DNA of 64,000 bases from Ferrithrix thermotolerans DSM 19514 (lineage in GTDB: Bacteria; Actinomycetota; Acidimicrobiia; Acidimicrobiales; Acidimicrobiaceae). The notes below the pieces were generated by a model. It was not told where the DNA came from. It was given only the letters and a program-made list of their open reading frames with translations, and searched no databases. Position 1 is the first letter of the stretch; the number at the start of each line of letters is the position of its first letter. Position numbers and translations under genes: made by a program. The stretch lies in contig NZ_FQUL01000003.1 in NCBI RefSeq assembly GCF_900128965.1, positions 62,001 through 126,000 of the forward strand, in the 5' to 3' direction. Below are positions 48,556 to 56,653 of the stretch, piece after piece.

Positions 48556-50312
48556 CAATACTTCCTCTCCATGGGTTGATACTTTCCGCCGACAACATCT
48601 TTGTAGTCGAGCGTCACGTTCCCTTCAGCGTCTTGGTGTGCGAAGGTGTGCTTCATCCATTTAACGTCATCTCTTACAGGGAAGTCGTCCCTCCAGTGCG
48701 CACCGCGACTTTCTTGTCTAGCCATCGCCCCTACTACAAGACCATTAGCAAGATCGAGGAGATGAGAGAGCTCAAGAGCTTCGGTCAAGTCGCTGTTGAA
48801 GACGGAGCCCTTGTCATCGATCGATATGCTCTCGTAGCGCTTTCTTAGATCGTCGATAGTAGCCTTTGCCTCCTTGAGGGATTCTTCGGTCCTTACCACT
48901 GACGCATTTCTTGTCATAGTCTCTTGTAAGGCAGTCCTCAACTCTGCGACCTTCTCTCCGCCCTTGGAGGACTTTAACCTTTCAATGTGATCACGCACCT
49001 TGTCCGCTGCCGCCTTGGTTACATCGGGATGTCCAACTGAACTTACATACTCTGCCATGGCTCTGCCGCCTCGACGTCCAAATACGACGATATCCAACAG
49101 GGAGTTCGTTCCGAGGCGGTTCGCTCCGTGTACAGAGACACAGGCGCACTCACCGGCGGCGTAAAGACCAGGCATGACCGTGTTGTTGGTGTCAATCACA
49201 ACCTCAGCGTTTACGTTGGTCGGAATTCCCCCCATGGCGTAGTGGGCGGTGGGCTGTATTGGAATGGGGTCTTTCTTCGGCTCTATTCCGAGGTAGGTCC
49301 GTACGAAACCAGTTATGTCCGGCAGTTTTGCGTCTATCTGTTCAGGAGGCAGGTGGGTCAGATCCAGGTAGACGTAGTCCTTATCTGGACCGGCTCCTCG
49401 CCCCTCCTTAATCTCAGCATGGATGGCTCGTGATACCATGTCTCTTGGAGCTAAATCCTTAACTGTTGGCGCTACTCGCTCCATAAAGCGCTCTCCGAGT
49501 CCGTTGCGGAGAATTCCTCCCTCACCTCGAGCGCCCTCGGTAAGCAAGATCCCAAGACCGTAGATTCCCGTGGGGTGAAACTGGTAGAACTCAAGGTCTT
49601 CCATGGGAAGACCGTTTTGAAACAGCACACCTGGGCCATCTCCCGTTAGGGTGTGGGCGTTTGAAGAGATGCGAAACATCTTTCCAAATCCGCCAGTTGC
49701 AAAGAGTACACCCTTGGACGCAAATACGTGAAGATCGCCGGTTGCAAGTTCATAGGCCACAACCCCAGCGCAACGCCGCTCTGTACCTTCGCCCTCAAAT
49801 ATTACGTCAAAGACTTGGAATTCGTTGAAAAAGTTCACGTCTCTTGCAACGCACTGTTGGTATAAGGTCTGCAAGATCATGTGCCCGGTACGGTCGGCGG
49901 CGTAACATGATCTCCTAACCGGTGCTTCGCCGTGGTTCCTGGTGTGTCCACCGAACCGTCTCTGGTCGATCTTGCCCTGTGGAGTACGAGAGAACGCAAG
50001 TCCAAAGTGCTCAAGGTCGATTACTGCATCAATAGCCTCTTGACACATGATGTCGATAGCGGGTTGATCTCCAAGGTAGTCGGAACCCTTGACGGTGTCA
50101 AAGGCGTGCCACTCCCAATAGTCTTCTTCTACGTTCGCAAGCGCAGCGCACATCCCGCCCTGTGCAGCTCCGGTGTGTGAACGCGTCGGATATAGCTTGG
50201 TGAGAACTGCGGTTCTACACTTGCCTGATACCTCGATAGCGGCTCTAAGACCAGCTCCTCCAGCCCCTACTATGACGGCATCGTAGCTATGAAAATGGAC
50301 ATTAAGGCTCAA
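48555..50312 (-). CDS. sdhA: Succinate dehydrogenase / fumarate reductase flavoprotein subunit
   Basis: SdhA oxidises succinate using covalent FAD. The 585-residue protein has the dinucleotide loop AVIVGAGGAGLRAA, the flavinylation His in RSHTGAAQGG, FQFHPTG-like QFHPTGIYG, LTEGARGEGG, and HYAMGGIPTN with GLYAAGECACVSVHGANRLG. The start is TTG with only a weak ribosome-binding site. It heads the minus-strand operon and is divergent from a whiB gene. Confidence 0.97.
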   Translation of the reverse strand: MSLNVHFHSYDAVIVGAGGAGLRAAIEVSGKCRTAVLTKLYPTRSHTGAAQGGMCAALANVEEDYWEWHAFDTVKGSDYLGDQPAIDIMCQEAIDAVIDLEHFGLAFSRTPQGKIDQRRFGGHTRNHGEAPVRRSCYAADRTGHMILQTLYQQCVARDVNFFNEFQVFDVIFEGEGTERRCAGVVAYELATGDLHVFASKGVLFATGGFGKMFRISSNAHTLTGDGPGVLFQNGLPMEDLEFYQFHPTGIYGLGILLTEGARGEGGILRNGLGERFMERVAPTVKDLAPRDMVSRAIHAEIKEGRGAGPDKDYVYLDLTHLPPEQIDAKLPDITGFVRTYLGIEPKKDPIPIQPTAHYAMGGIPTNVNAEVVIDTNNTVMPGLYAAGECACVSVHGANRLGTNSLLDIVVFGRRGGRAMAEYVSSVGHPDVTKAAADKVRDHIERLKSSKGGEKVAELRTALQETMTRNASVVRTEESLKEAKATIDDLRKRYESISIDDKGSVFNSDLTEALELSHLLDLANGLVVGAMARQESRGAHWRDDFPVRDDVKWMKHTFAHQDAEGNVTLDYKDVVGGKYQPMERKY

Positions 50313-50415
50313 TGTAAGTCACTTTCTTGTCGGTGTCCATATCGAACATTACCTATCTTATTACGATCTTCGTACTATTACATATCCCCATGTTCTAGGG
50401 AGAAGGAGGTTGTCG

Positions 50416-50481
50416 ATGGGACTCGTTATCGTACCCTCGCTAGCTCTATTGGGTGAGAACGGCGTTGTGGGTTGGAGTTAG
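50416..50481 (+). CDS. Short ORF with consensus ribosome-binding site upstream of whiB
   Basis: A 21-codon frame (starts MGLVIVPSLALLGENGV, ends WS) is preceded by AGAAGGAGG at 50401-50409, one of the best Shine-Dalgarno sequences in the window. It ends 74 nt before the whiB ATG. It could encode a leader peptide, or be the remains of a broken dihydrofolate-reductase-like N-terminus, because the sequence LGENGVVG resembles that family. Neither reading is firm. Confidence 0.3.
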   Translation: MGLVIVPSLALLGENGVVGWS

Positions 50482-50555
50482 ACTTACCCAAACCTAAAGT
50501 CCGTGTGACTTGCATATTGGTGTACTCTCGAACGACTGCACTAAAAGGGGGCTTA

Positions 50556-50849
50556 ATGTACGTGGTTTCAAGAACGTCCACCGGGATCGGAAGGGATGGC
50601 CTGTCCTGGTTCGAACGTGCTCGGTGTAGGGGTGCTAGCAACTCTGTCTTTTATCCCCAAAGAGGAGTGCCATCCGCATCAGCTCTGGCGATGTGCCGAA
50701 GTTGTGAGGTACGCGTTGAATGCCTTGAGTATGCGCTCGAGAACGATGAGGAGTTTGGGATCTGGGGTGGCCTGTCGGAGCGGGAGCGCCGTAAGCTGAA
50801 GAGCGACAGAGAGAGAATATCTGCTGTGGTAAGGACGAGATTCTCCTAG
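50556..50849 (+). CDS. WhiB-family iron-sulfur transcription regulator
   Basis: WhiB proteins bind a [4Fe-4S] cluster and act with the sigma factor. The ATG at 50556 behind AAAAGGGGG gives 97 residues. Cys24, Cys47, Cys50 and Cys56 form the C-x22-C-x2-C-x5-C set, followed by the FGIWGGLSERERRKLK turn and basic tail. An upstream in-frame ATG at 50472 would give an unusual extension. It is divergent from sdhA. The subtype was not assigned. Confidence 0.92.
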   Translation: MYVVSRTSTGIGRDGLSWFERARCRGASNSVFYPQRGVPSASALAMCRSCEVRVECLEYALENDEEFGIWGGLSERERRKLKSDRERISAVVRTRFS

Positions 50850-50906
50850 GTTACGTGCTAAAAAGTTGCAAGGCGCTCTTGGTGGATTGAGATGATGTCG
50901 ATAGTG

Positions 50907-51713
50907 TCATATGAGTGGAGGCTCGTAACCGTTTCTTAGTCGACTTTGAAAGGTGTCTTCATAGTAGATGTCCAGCGTTGGTCGAAACCTTTCAGGGATT
51001 TGGGCTAGGTACTCATCATCTATAACTCCCACCATCTCACCCTTTAGGATTCGGAAGGCTTTGCGTATGTCAAAGTAGAGGTCCAATGGCCCATAGCTAC
51101 CTGGGTTGATTAGGTTGGTGGAGAGTTGAACGTACTCACCTACTTTGAAAGCTAGTGCCCGTACGTCTGAGGAGCGAATGCTTGCTGCAAGTCGCTTAGC
51201 ACTTTCGATATCTGTATCTAGTACGAGATTATAGGCTATCAACGGGGATCTCACACCTAGACATGAAGCTCCAAGGAACTTATGCGACTCTTGCGGACCG
51301 ATATCTGGCATCAGGCCCTGAAAGGCGTGTTTCCTTACGTATGGTAGAGATCTTTCTTTGCCGTAGTAGAAGCTTGGAACATCCAACTCCCGTGCCAAGA
51401 ACTCAGCGAACGCCTGTCTCATAGCCTCAGCTTCATCGAAAGACGAACCCATTTTCGGAATGAAGGGCGCTACGTCGATGATTCCCAGTCTTGGATGTAC
51501 CCCACTGTGGCTGTCGATGTTTAGGTGAGCAGCACAGTAGAGCGTCATCTCCATAAGGTCCTCTAATAGATGATCCCCTGCAAGGGTGAACACGGAGCGA
51601 TTGTGGTGGGGATCGAAGTGGAGATCTAGTAGGCTTCGGCTTGATAGATTCGCTAGGTCAGTCAACGCTGCGTAGTTCGACCCCTCTGAGATATTTAGCA
51701 CGCACTCTATCAC
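50907..51713 (-). CDS. Glutamate formiminotransferase-like protein
   Basis: The 268-residue protein matches the N- and C-subdomains of the formiminotransferase domain. CVLNISEGSNY begins it, then FDPHHNRSVFTLAG, SHSGVHPRLGIIDVAPF (with the catalytic His) and FYYGKERSLPYVRK. These enzymes move the formimino group of formiminoglutamate to THF in histidine breakdown. No cyclodeaminase domain or hut genes are present here, so the real role may differ. It lies between two whiB genes. Confidence 0.85.
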   Translation of the reverse strand: MIECVLNISEGSNYAALTDLANLSSRSLLDLHFDPHHNRSVFTLAGDHLLEDLMEMTLYCAAHLNIDSHSGVHPRLGIIDVAPFIPKMGSSFDEAEAMRQAFAEFLARELDVPSFYYGKERSLPYVRKHAFQGLMPDIGPQESHKFLGASCLGVRSPLIAYNLVLDTDIESAKRLAASIRSSDVRALAFKVGEYVQLSTNLINPGSYGPLDLYFDIRKAFRILKGEMVGVIDDEYLAQIPERFRPTLDIYYEDTFQSRLRNGYEPPLI

Positions 51714-51759
51714 GGCGAGACTCTCCTTCTAGTTATGCGACGAATCTCACCTGATTAGA

Positions 51760-52011
51760 CTAAGCGGAGTTAGACTCCGAGAGTACGGCGAGCTTGCGAC
51801 GTCGATTTATTCTACGTCTTTCCCTCTCCGATGCGCCGCCCCAAACTCCATGTTCTATCTTCAGCTTCAAAGCGTACTCAAGACACTGCTCACGTACCTT
51901 ACAGGATTGGCAGATCTTTCTTGCTTTGTCAACACCCACACCATCACTTGGGAAGAAGACAACCGGTTCAATGTCTCGACAAAGTCCAAACTGCATCCAA
52001 GAACTATCCAA
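51760..52011 (-). CDS. WhiB-family iron-sulfur transcription regulator
   Basis: The 83-residue protein has Cys11, Cys34, Cys37 and Cys43 as cluster ligands, with DIEPVVFFPSDG after the first Cys, and the HGVWGGASERERRRINRRRK turn and DNA-binding tail. TTG at 52011 is taken as start because it keeps the Trp found before the first Cys in the family; ATG 51996 is the alternative. It is shorter than the other WhiB of this window and more like the WhiB1/WhiB2 size class. Confidence 0.9.
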   Translation of the reverse strand: MDSSWMQFGLCRDIEPVVFFPSDGVGVDKARKICQSCKVREQCLEYALKLKIEHGVWGGASERERRRINRRRKLAVLSESNSA

Positions 52012-52926
52012 TGTTCCCCCGTTTCAAGGACCATATGACTACGTCTTTTCCGACTAGATTCACTTTATTACTTTAGAGTAACAAGGTGCAAAAGAGTTCG
52101 GCTTCTCCTTATTTTTACCCTTGAGTTATTTATATCGTGGGATCTGGTTAGTGATTCATGAATAGTTAAGACCCCGGACACGTCACCTTGATCGTAGCGT
52201 CGTTCTGACCTCTATGCGCATCGTGCGTGATCTCGACTCTGAGGGAATTCCTTGTGACTAAGGTGTACCTCAAAGCTAGCTGGCAAGAAATCCAAGTGAT
52301 CTCTCATGTGATTTCCGTAGTATCCAGTCGGTCGAGTGCAACAGGCCGGTGGCCGCAACCGACCGAGTATGCGTTAGCGGTCTGATAGTCGGTTCTGCCT
52401 ATCTCGACGGATGGTTTACCCGCCGTGTTTCATTTATATGCCAGATACGAGGTTTGAAGGTTTAGATCATCGCCGACTGTGTAAGGTACAGTCGCACATA
52501 GGAGATGGCGCTCCTTGTGCAACCGCAGTGGTTATGGTCGCTCCAAGCCATACTTATCGTCTAAAGACGGTCGATCAGGATTTTTAGGCTTTCGAGCTGT
52601 CTTAAGTCTTGGCAGCGTGATACTGCTGAAGTTGGCGCGCACCTGTTTTTGCGACTTCTTCGATCTCGTTACATGCTGTGCGGTCTTCAAAGTGCTGCTA
52701 ATAGACTCTTCGGCGGGACCACGCAAAGATACTGGTCAGTGTCCTTCTGACGTGACCGCAATGACACATTTCAAGTAGAGTGCGTCGAGCAACTCCGTCA
52801 GCCACCGTAGTTGCGTGCTGATCGGCCTTTGCATGACAGTAGACTTCTCAGGGTCGTATGTGTCAAGGCGTACAGCTAATATAGGCAAAGGTCTACTGTG
52901 GTAGTTGGACCATCGAGAAGAGGTGC
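52012..52926 (+). other. Long gene-free stretch with an inverted repeat
   Basis: About 915 nt with no gene I can support. Open frames of 64-87 codons on both strands (52515-52778 and 52532-52726) lack recognisable motifs and overlap each other. An inverted repeat lies near the right end (52836-52899). The left end should contain the promoter of the minus-strand whiB. A decayed mobile element is possible but no transposase motif could be read. Confidence 0.55.
52836..52899. repeat. Spaced 9-bp inverted repeat
   Basis: ACAGTAGAC (52836-52844) and GTCTACTGT (52891-52899) are perfect inverted copies separated by 46 nt, just upstream of a small hypothetical gene. The spacing suits two operator half-sites, the ends of a small element, or chance. 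Confidence 0.35.
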
Positions 52927-53187
52927 TTGTTGGACGCAGAGTTGGTTACGCCGCCGCGTGCTAAAGTCGTGATTGTTTATCTTGGGCCTGTTGCACCACA
53001 CTGGGAGGTACGCCACGTATCAGGAGATGCACGTTTGGTCGATGAGTTTAGGCAAAGGGTTTTAGCACGGCTACTCATGCTCCCAGTGAACGATCCACAG
53101 TTCAGGCGGAATCGCGAGCGGGTTATCAGGGATGCAGAGCGCGAAGGCGTAATACTGGAGTGGGATATACCTGGTTCTGTGGATTGA
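52927..53187 (+). CDS. Small hypothetical protein
   Basis: The 86-residue product has a compact central part (KVVIVYLGPVAPHWEVRHV) and an arginine-rich helical end (NDPQFRRNRERVIRDAEREG). No family is recognised. TTG at 52927 is the start, a few bases after AGAAGAGG. A second TTG follows directly. It is isolated between a non-coding stretch and a convergent minus-strand gene. The coding call rests on the ribosome-binding site and the protein-like composition. Confidence 0.6.
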   Translation: MLDAELVTPPRAKVVIVYLGPVAPHWEVRHVSGDARLVDEFRQRVLARLLMLPVNDPQFRRNRERVIRDAEREGVILEWDIPGSVD

Positions 53188-53208
53188 GGGCCTAAGTCGA
53201 TATCCCTG

Positions 53209-54156
53209 TTAGTGCTTTTTTAGTCCCCATCGTCTCTTTGCTGAAACCACAAGGTCGTCCGAGCGTGGGTCCCATCCTTGTCGTTCGAGGCGGTCGGTCG
53301 TCTTCTCTAGTGTCTCGTCGAGCTTTCCGGTCTGCTCAAAAACCTTGTTCTTCAGTTCCATGGTCGTGAAAAAGGGATGCTCTTCGAAGGACGAGTCTTC
53401 CCGATCGATTTCCTGCTTATTGCGCTCGTTACCTAGTCGGGTTGTCGGATCTGTGTTTGGCTGTAAATCGTCCAGTCCCTCGAGAAGCCCTTGTACTTTG
53501 TGGTAGGTATCGATCGGTCTTTTGGTCTCAGCAGTAGATTCACTGACGGGGTTGACCTCCTCGCTTACCGCCTTAGGGAAGGGCTTGAGGGCCTCCCCGG
53601 GCCGTAAACCTAGAGCAGCTACCTTGCTCAACCTTGTCCATGTCTCCTGGCGGCTGTAGGTTGTGTTAGTTGTACTTTGACTAGAGATCGTAGTTGAGTC
53701 TTCATGGAGGTTTCGATCCTCTTCCGGTTTGTCCATTATTGGATTCGGCGCTGGATTTGAGTCTGTAACGCTGTGGTCGGGGACCGGGATCGATGGAGTT
53801 TGGTCGGCATCGAGGGGCAGTGGGTGGATGTAGATAGATGACGAGTCCTCTCCCTCGTGTGAAGAAAGGTTAGTGGAGAGACCCGAGTTGTCTAGCTGCA
53901 TATTAGTGTTGCTAGGGTAAAGGGACATCGAGACCGTCGATAGTGCTGTAGTGTCGAGAGGATCTCCTTGAACCCTAAAGTCCTGGTCACTTAGCAAGCC
54001 GTCTTTTGGGTATGACGTACTCTCTGTGTTGAACTCTTCAGACTCTAGCCACGCGTGTTTATAGGCAAAGGTAGAGTCTGAGGCGTCTACGTCAGTGGTG
54101 TCTATCTCAAACCATGAAAACTCGGAGTTATAACCTCGTCCGTCGTCTTTGTTCAT
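53209..54156 (-). CDS. Acidic low-complexity hypothetical protein
   Basis: The 315-residue product is rich in Ser, Thr, Asp, Glu and Pro and is probably disordered over most of its length. No transmembrane segment or signal peptide is seen. A more ordered C-terminal 70 residues carry ELKNKVFEQTGKLDETLEKT and end in the basic DDLVVSAKRRWGLKKH. No family is recognised. It is followed upstream (higher coordinates) by the zincin-like gene in the same orientation, with a 130-nt gap. Confidence 0.65.
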   Translation of the reverse strand: MNKDDGRGYNSEFSWFEIDTTDVDASDSTFAYKHAWLESEEFNTESTSYPKDGLLSDQDFRVQGDPLDTTALSTVSMSLYPSNTNMQLDNSGLSTNLSSHEGEDSSSIYIHPLPLDADQTPSIPVPDHSVTDSNPAPNPIMDKPEEDRNLHEDSTTISSQSTTNTTYSRQETWTRLSKVAALGLRPGEALKPFPKAVSEEVNPVSESTAETKRPIDTYHKVQGLLEGLDDLQPNTDPTTRLGNERNKQEIDREDSSFEEHPFFTTMELKNKVFEQTGKLDETLEKTTDRLERQGWDPRSDDLVVSAKRRWGLKKH

Positions 54157-54286
54157 ACCCGCTCCTAGTCATGCCGTCGTTCACAGTGTGGCGCTCGCCT
54201 CTGTATTCCTATCGACAATGTGTGAGGAATTACTTACATGTAATCCTGCGAGTTTGCAAAATTCTCACTTATAGTGAGCACCAGGG

Positions 54287-55459
54287 TCAGGCCTCAACTC
54301 TAATTCTCCAGAGCTCAAAGTCCTCTAGCTCCTCAGGAGTCGGGAGATATTCGGGCTGAAGAAGTGCTTTTGCGAGATCCTCTTGACATTCACGCTCAGA
54401 TATGTAGTTCGCAAACTCACTTGCAAGTTCGATGACGCGGGAGGATATATCGATTCCGAACATTCGGCCTAAAAGCAACTCCGGTTGTGATCCATCGATC
54501 CTGCGTCGCCTCGAGGCCTCTTCGATTAGGTAGAACTCCCCGAAAAGAGCGGTGGCGATCCGGCGACTCACGATGTTGAGAGTTGTTTCGATAACCACTA
54601 GCGTTACCTCGATATTTGCATAATTGATACGCTGGGCCTCAGTCATTTCGCTTCCCACCAGCTCCGTGGGGTCGGCAAATATTGCCTGCAGAGCCTCTGG
54701 ATCCGTCGGGTTTATCTCTCGCAGTTTGTCCATCATGGCGTTCACATCAGCCCTCATGTCTGCAAGATGGAGCCGAATCTGGACGTCGAAGTGATCTCGG
54801 AACTCCTTTATCCCGAGCACCAATGCGGTTGTCATCTCTTGAACCAGGGTCCAGAGCATGACCTGGTCAAGATCTAGATTCCACTCTTTAGCGAACTTCG
54901 AGACTGAGTATGGAACAAGTATCGTCTTATCTGTGCTGTTCATGGGAATGGACAGCTCGAGGGCCCTCATCGCATCTTTGCAGTAGTGGCCCAAAACAGA
55001 TCCGATCTGGGCTCCCGATATCATGGGGGACATTGCGTTTCCGAGCTGCCCCACCACCATCGCGATCGGACTTTCAATGCCTAAATTTTGTGGCATAGGC
55101 ATAGGTGAACTCGACATACCTAGTGTCTCAGCGAGGATCGAGATGTAGGTGTTCCACTGTTTCATCAGCACGTCTACAAGTCCTCTTGGGTTGACAAGTT
55201 CAAGCTTCAAAGACGATACTGAAGTACTTGCCAATAAATCGGTATTTACTAGGTGTAGTTTGGCGACCTCGAAGAGCTGCTCATACTTGACTCTTTGCAG
55301 AGGGTCGACGTTCGATTCATATTGCGGTTCCGATACGGGCAATAGTGAAAACTGGGCGATGAAGTCGGACGCCTTCACATTGTTTGAGGCAAGTGTTCTC
55401 ATTAGGTCGTTTAGTAGATAGTCGAAAGGGTTGTTCGATCCAGGGGTTTCATCGCTCAT
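54287..55459 (-). CDS. Zincin_2-family protein lacking the HExxH motif
   Basis: The 390-residue protein matches the actinobacterial Zincin_2 / 'coenzyme F420 biosynthesis-associated' family in its layout. The mid-region has VGQLGNAMSPMISGAQIGSVLGHY, and the C-terminal helix bundle has SEMTEAQRINYANIEVTLVVIE and GGD-like SRRIATALFGEFYLIEEASRRRR. Where the family has HExxH, this protein reads Q207-E208-M-T-T211, so zinc binding and proteolysis are unlikely. Family members stand near the PDZ-Lon and UPF0182 genes in actinobacteria, as here. The molecular role is unknown. Confidence 0.75.
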   Translation of the reverse strand: MSDETPGSNNPFDYLLNDLMRTLASNNVKASDFIAQFSLLPVSEPQYESNVDPLQRVKYEQLFEVAKLHLVNTDLLASTSVSSLKLELVNPRGLVDVLMKQWNTYISILAETLGMSSSPMPMPQNLGIESPIAMVVGQLGNAMSPMISGAQIGSVLGHYCKDAMRALELSIPMNSTDKTILVPYSVSKFAKEWNLDLDQVMLWTLVQEMTTALVLGIKEFRDHFDVQIRLHLADMRADVNAMMDKLREINPTDPEALQAIFADPTELVGSEMTEAQRINYANIEVTLVVIETTLNIVSRRIATALFGEFYLIEEASRRRRIDGSQPELLLGRMFGIDISSRVIELASEFANYISERECQEDLAKALLQPEYLPTPEELEDFELWRIRVEA

Positions 55460-55982
55460 ACTCGAAGTCTATTTGATTTTTCTGAGCTGCCGATAGGGTG
55501 TATCCATGAGTAAGGTAGGGTCTGCTTGCCCAAAGTACGTGGTCGAAGGCGTGTGTAGGTCAGACCACTCTTAAAAGCCAAGTAGTGCTGCACGAAGTTT
55601 TCGGCAATCTTTGGAGTCTCACCTGTACTGGAGCTTTTGGTTACCACTGCATTGACTTATGCGGGCTTTTTGCCTTCCTCTGTATCAGACACCGAGGTTC
55701 GGTCGACGCAAGCGAATTTTCTACTGCGTGCGACCCCGATACCCGATAGGCTTCACATCAAGGGGAGATCCCCAAAGGTGTATAGGCAAAGCAGTGTTGC
55801 ATCGGTGGATTGGCAACGAGGTCACTTTGGTTGTCGTGTTTAAAGGCGTGCTGAAGCAGCCAAGAAAGATCTCTAGCAACAAGTTTCGTGCTGTAGAATC
55901 ATCTTTACTGTGAGATCTCTAACTGGGTTTCATACGTTGTGTTTTTGCTTCTAAAAAGGGGCTGTGAGGACTGTCTGGGCCA
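55460..55982 (+). other. Gene-free stretch before moaE
   Basis: About 520 nt between the divergent zincin-like gene and moaE. Overlapping open frames of 68 and 84 codons on the plus strand (55637-55843 and 55659-55913) have no known motif and poor ribosome-binding sites. Promoters for both flanking genes should lie here, but none could be assigned with confidence. Confidence 0.55.
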
Positions 55983-56432
55983 ATGGTAGATTCAAGCAAG
56001 ATCTGGGTTTCCCTGCAAGACGATGAGATATCGGTGGGAAAGCTCTACGAGTTTTGTCTCGACTCGTCATGTGGAGCTGTGGTACTGTTCTCGGGAATCG
56101 TGCGAGACTTTTCTGAAGGAAGAATTAATGTGACCGCCCTGACCTACGAGGCGTTTGAGTCTCTTGCGGTCAAGAAACTTGAAGAAATAGCCGAGAATGT
56201 ATTTGAGTTGTATCAAGGGGTGAGAAGAGTCGCAATTGTACATAGATTAGGGAAGCTGGATCTTTCGGAATCCTCGGTAGTGGTAGCCGTGGGTTCGGAA
56301 CACAGGGACGAAGCGTTTCTAGGAGCCAAGTACGCCATTGACTCCCTAAAGGTGAAAGCTCCAATCTGGAAGAAGGAGACTTGGTCAGGTGGAGAAGACT
56401 GGTCTAGTGTAGCGACGACGATTATCGATTAG
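55983..56432 (+). CDS. moaE: Molybdopterin synthase catalytic subunit MoaE
   Basis: MoaE transfers sulfur with MoaD to make molybdopterin. The 149-residue protein has GAVVLFSGIVRDFSEGR, LTYEAFESLAVKKLEEI, VAIVHRLGKLDLSESSVVVAVGSEHR and the C-terminal KAPIWKKETWSGGEDW with the active-site lysines. No moaD or other moa gene is adjacent, so the operon is split in this genome. Confidence 0.94.
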   Translation: MVDSSKIWVSLQDDEISVGKLYEFCLDSSCGAVVLFSGIVRDFSEGRINVTALTYEAFESLAVKKLEEIAENVFELYQGVRRVAIVHRLGKLDLSESSVVVAVGSEHRDEAFLGAKYAIDSLKVKAPIWKKETWSGGEDWSSVATTIID

Positions 56433-56469
56433 CGAAGTCATAGAATGCACTTTAGAAGGGGTGTTTGGG

Positions 56470-56652
56470 GTGAGTGTATTACTGTACATAGTTGTTCCTG
56501 TGGCCGCTGCTATTGTAGCAGGCCTAGTGTTTAGCTTGCGTGATCGGAAACCCAAGTCTTTCGAGTCGGGAATTCAAGACTTTGCAAAGACGATTCAGGC
56601 GCTGTCTCACTCAGCCGAAAGTGTGCGGGGATCTAGCCGCAACGAGGGTTGA
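56470..56652 (+). CDS. Small single-span membrane protein
   Basis: One N-terminal hydrophobic helix (VLLYIVVPVAAAIVAGLVFSL) is followed by a short charged tail with SFESGIQDFAKTIQALSHSAES. The GTG at 56470 lies about 9 nt after GAAGGGG; a GTG at 56461 is the alternative. About 60 residues. It stops one base before the GTG of the MreB-like gene, so the two are probably coupled. Small proteins of this kind with an S/F-x-ALSP-type tail occur in actinobacteria; the role is unknown. Confidence 0.6.
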   Translation: MSVLLYIVVPVAAAIVAGLVFSLRDRKPKSFESGIQDFAKTIQALSHSAESVRGSSRNEG

Positions 56653-56653
56653 G

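Noticed and set aside
52515-52778. 87-codon open frame, with an overlapping 64-codon frame opposite
   Set aside because: Unusual composition, no ribosome-binding site and mutual overlap make coding unlikely.
55659-55913. 84-codon open frame before moaE
   Set aside because: No known motif, overlap with another frame, and no proper start signal.
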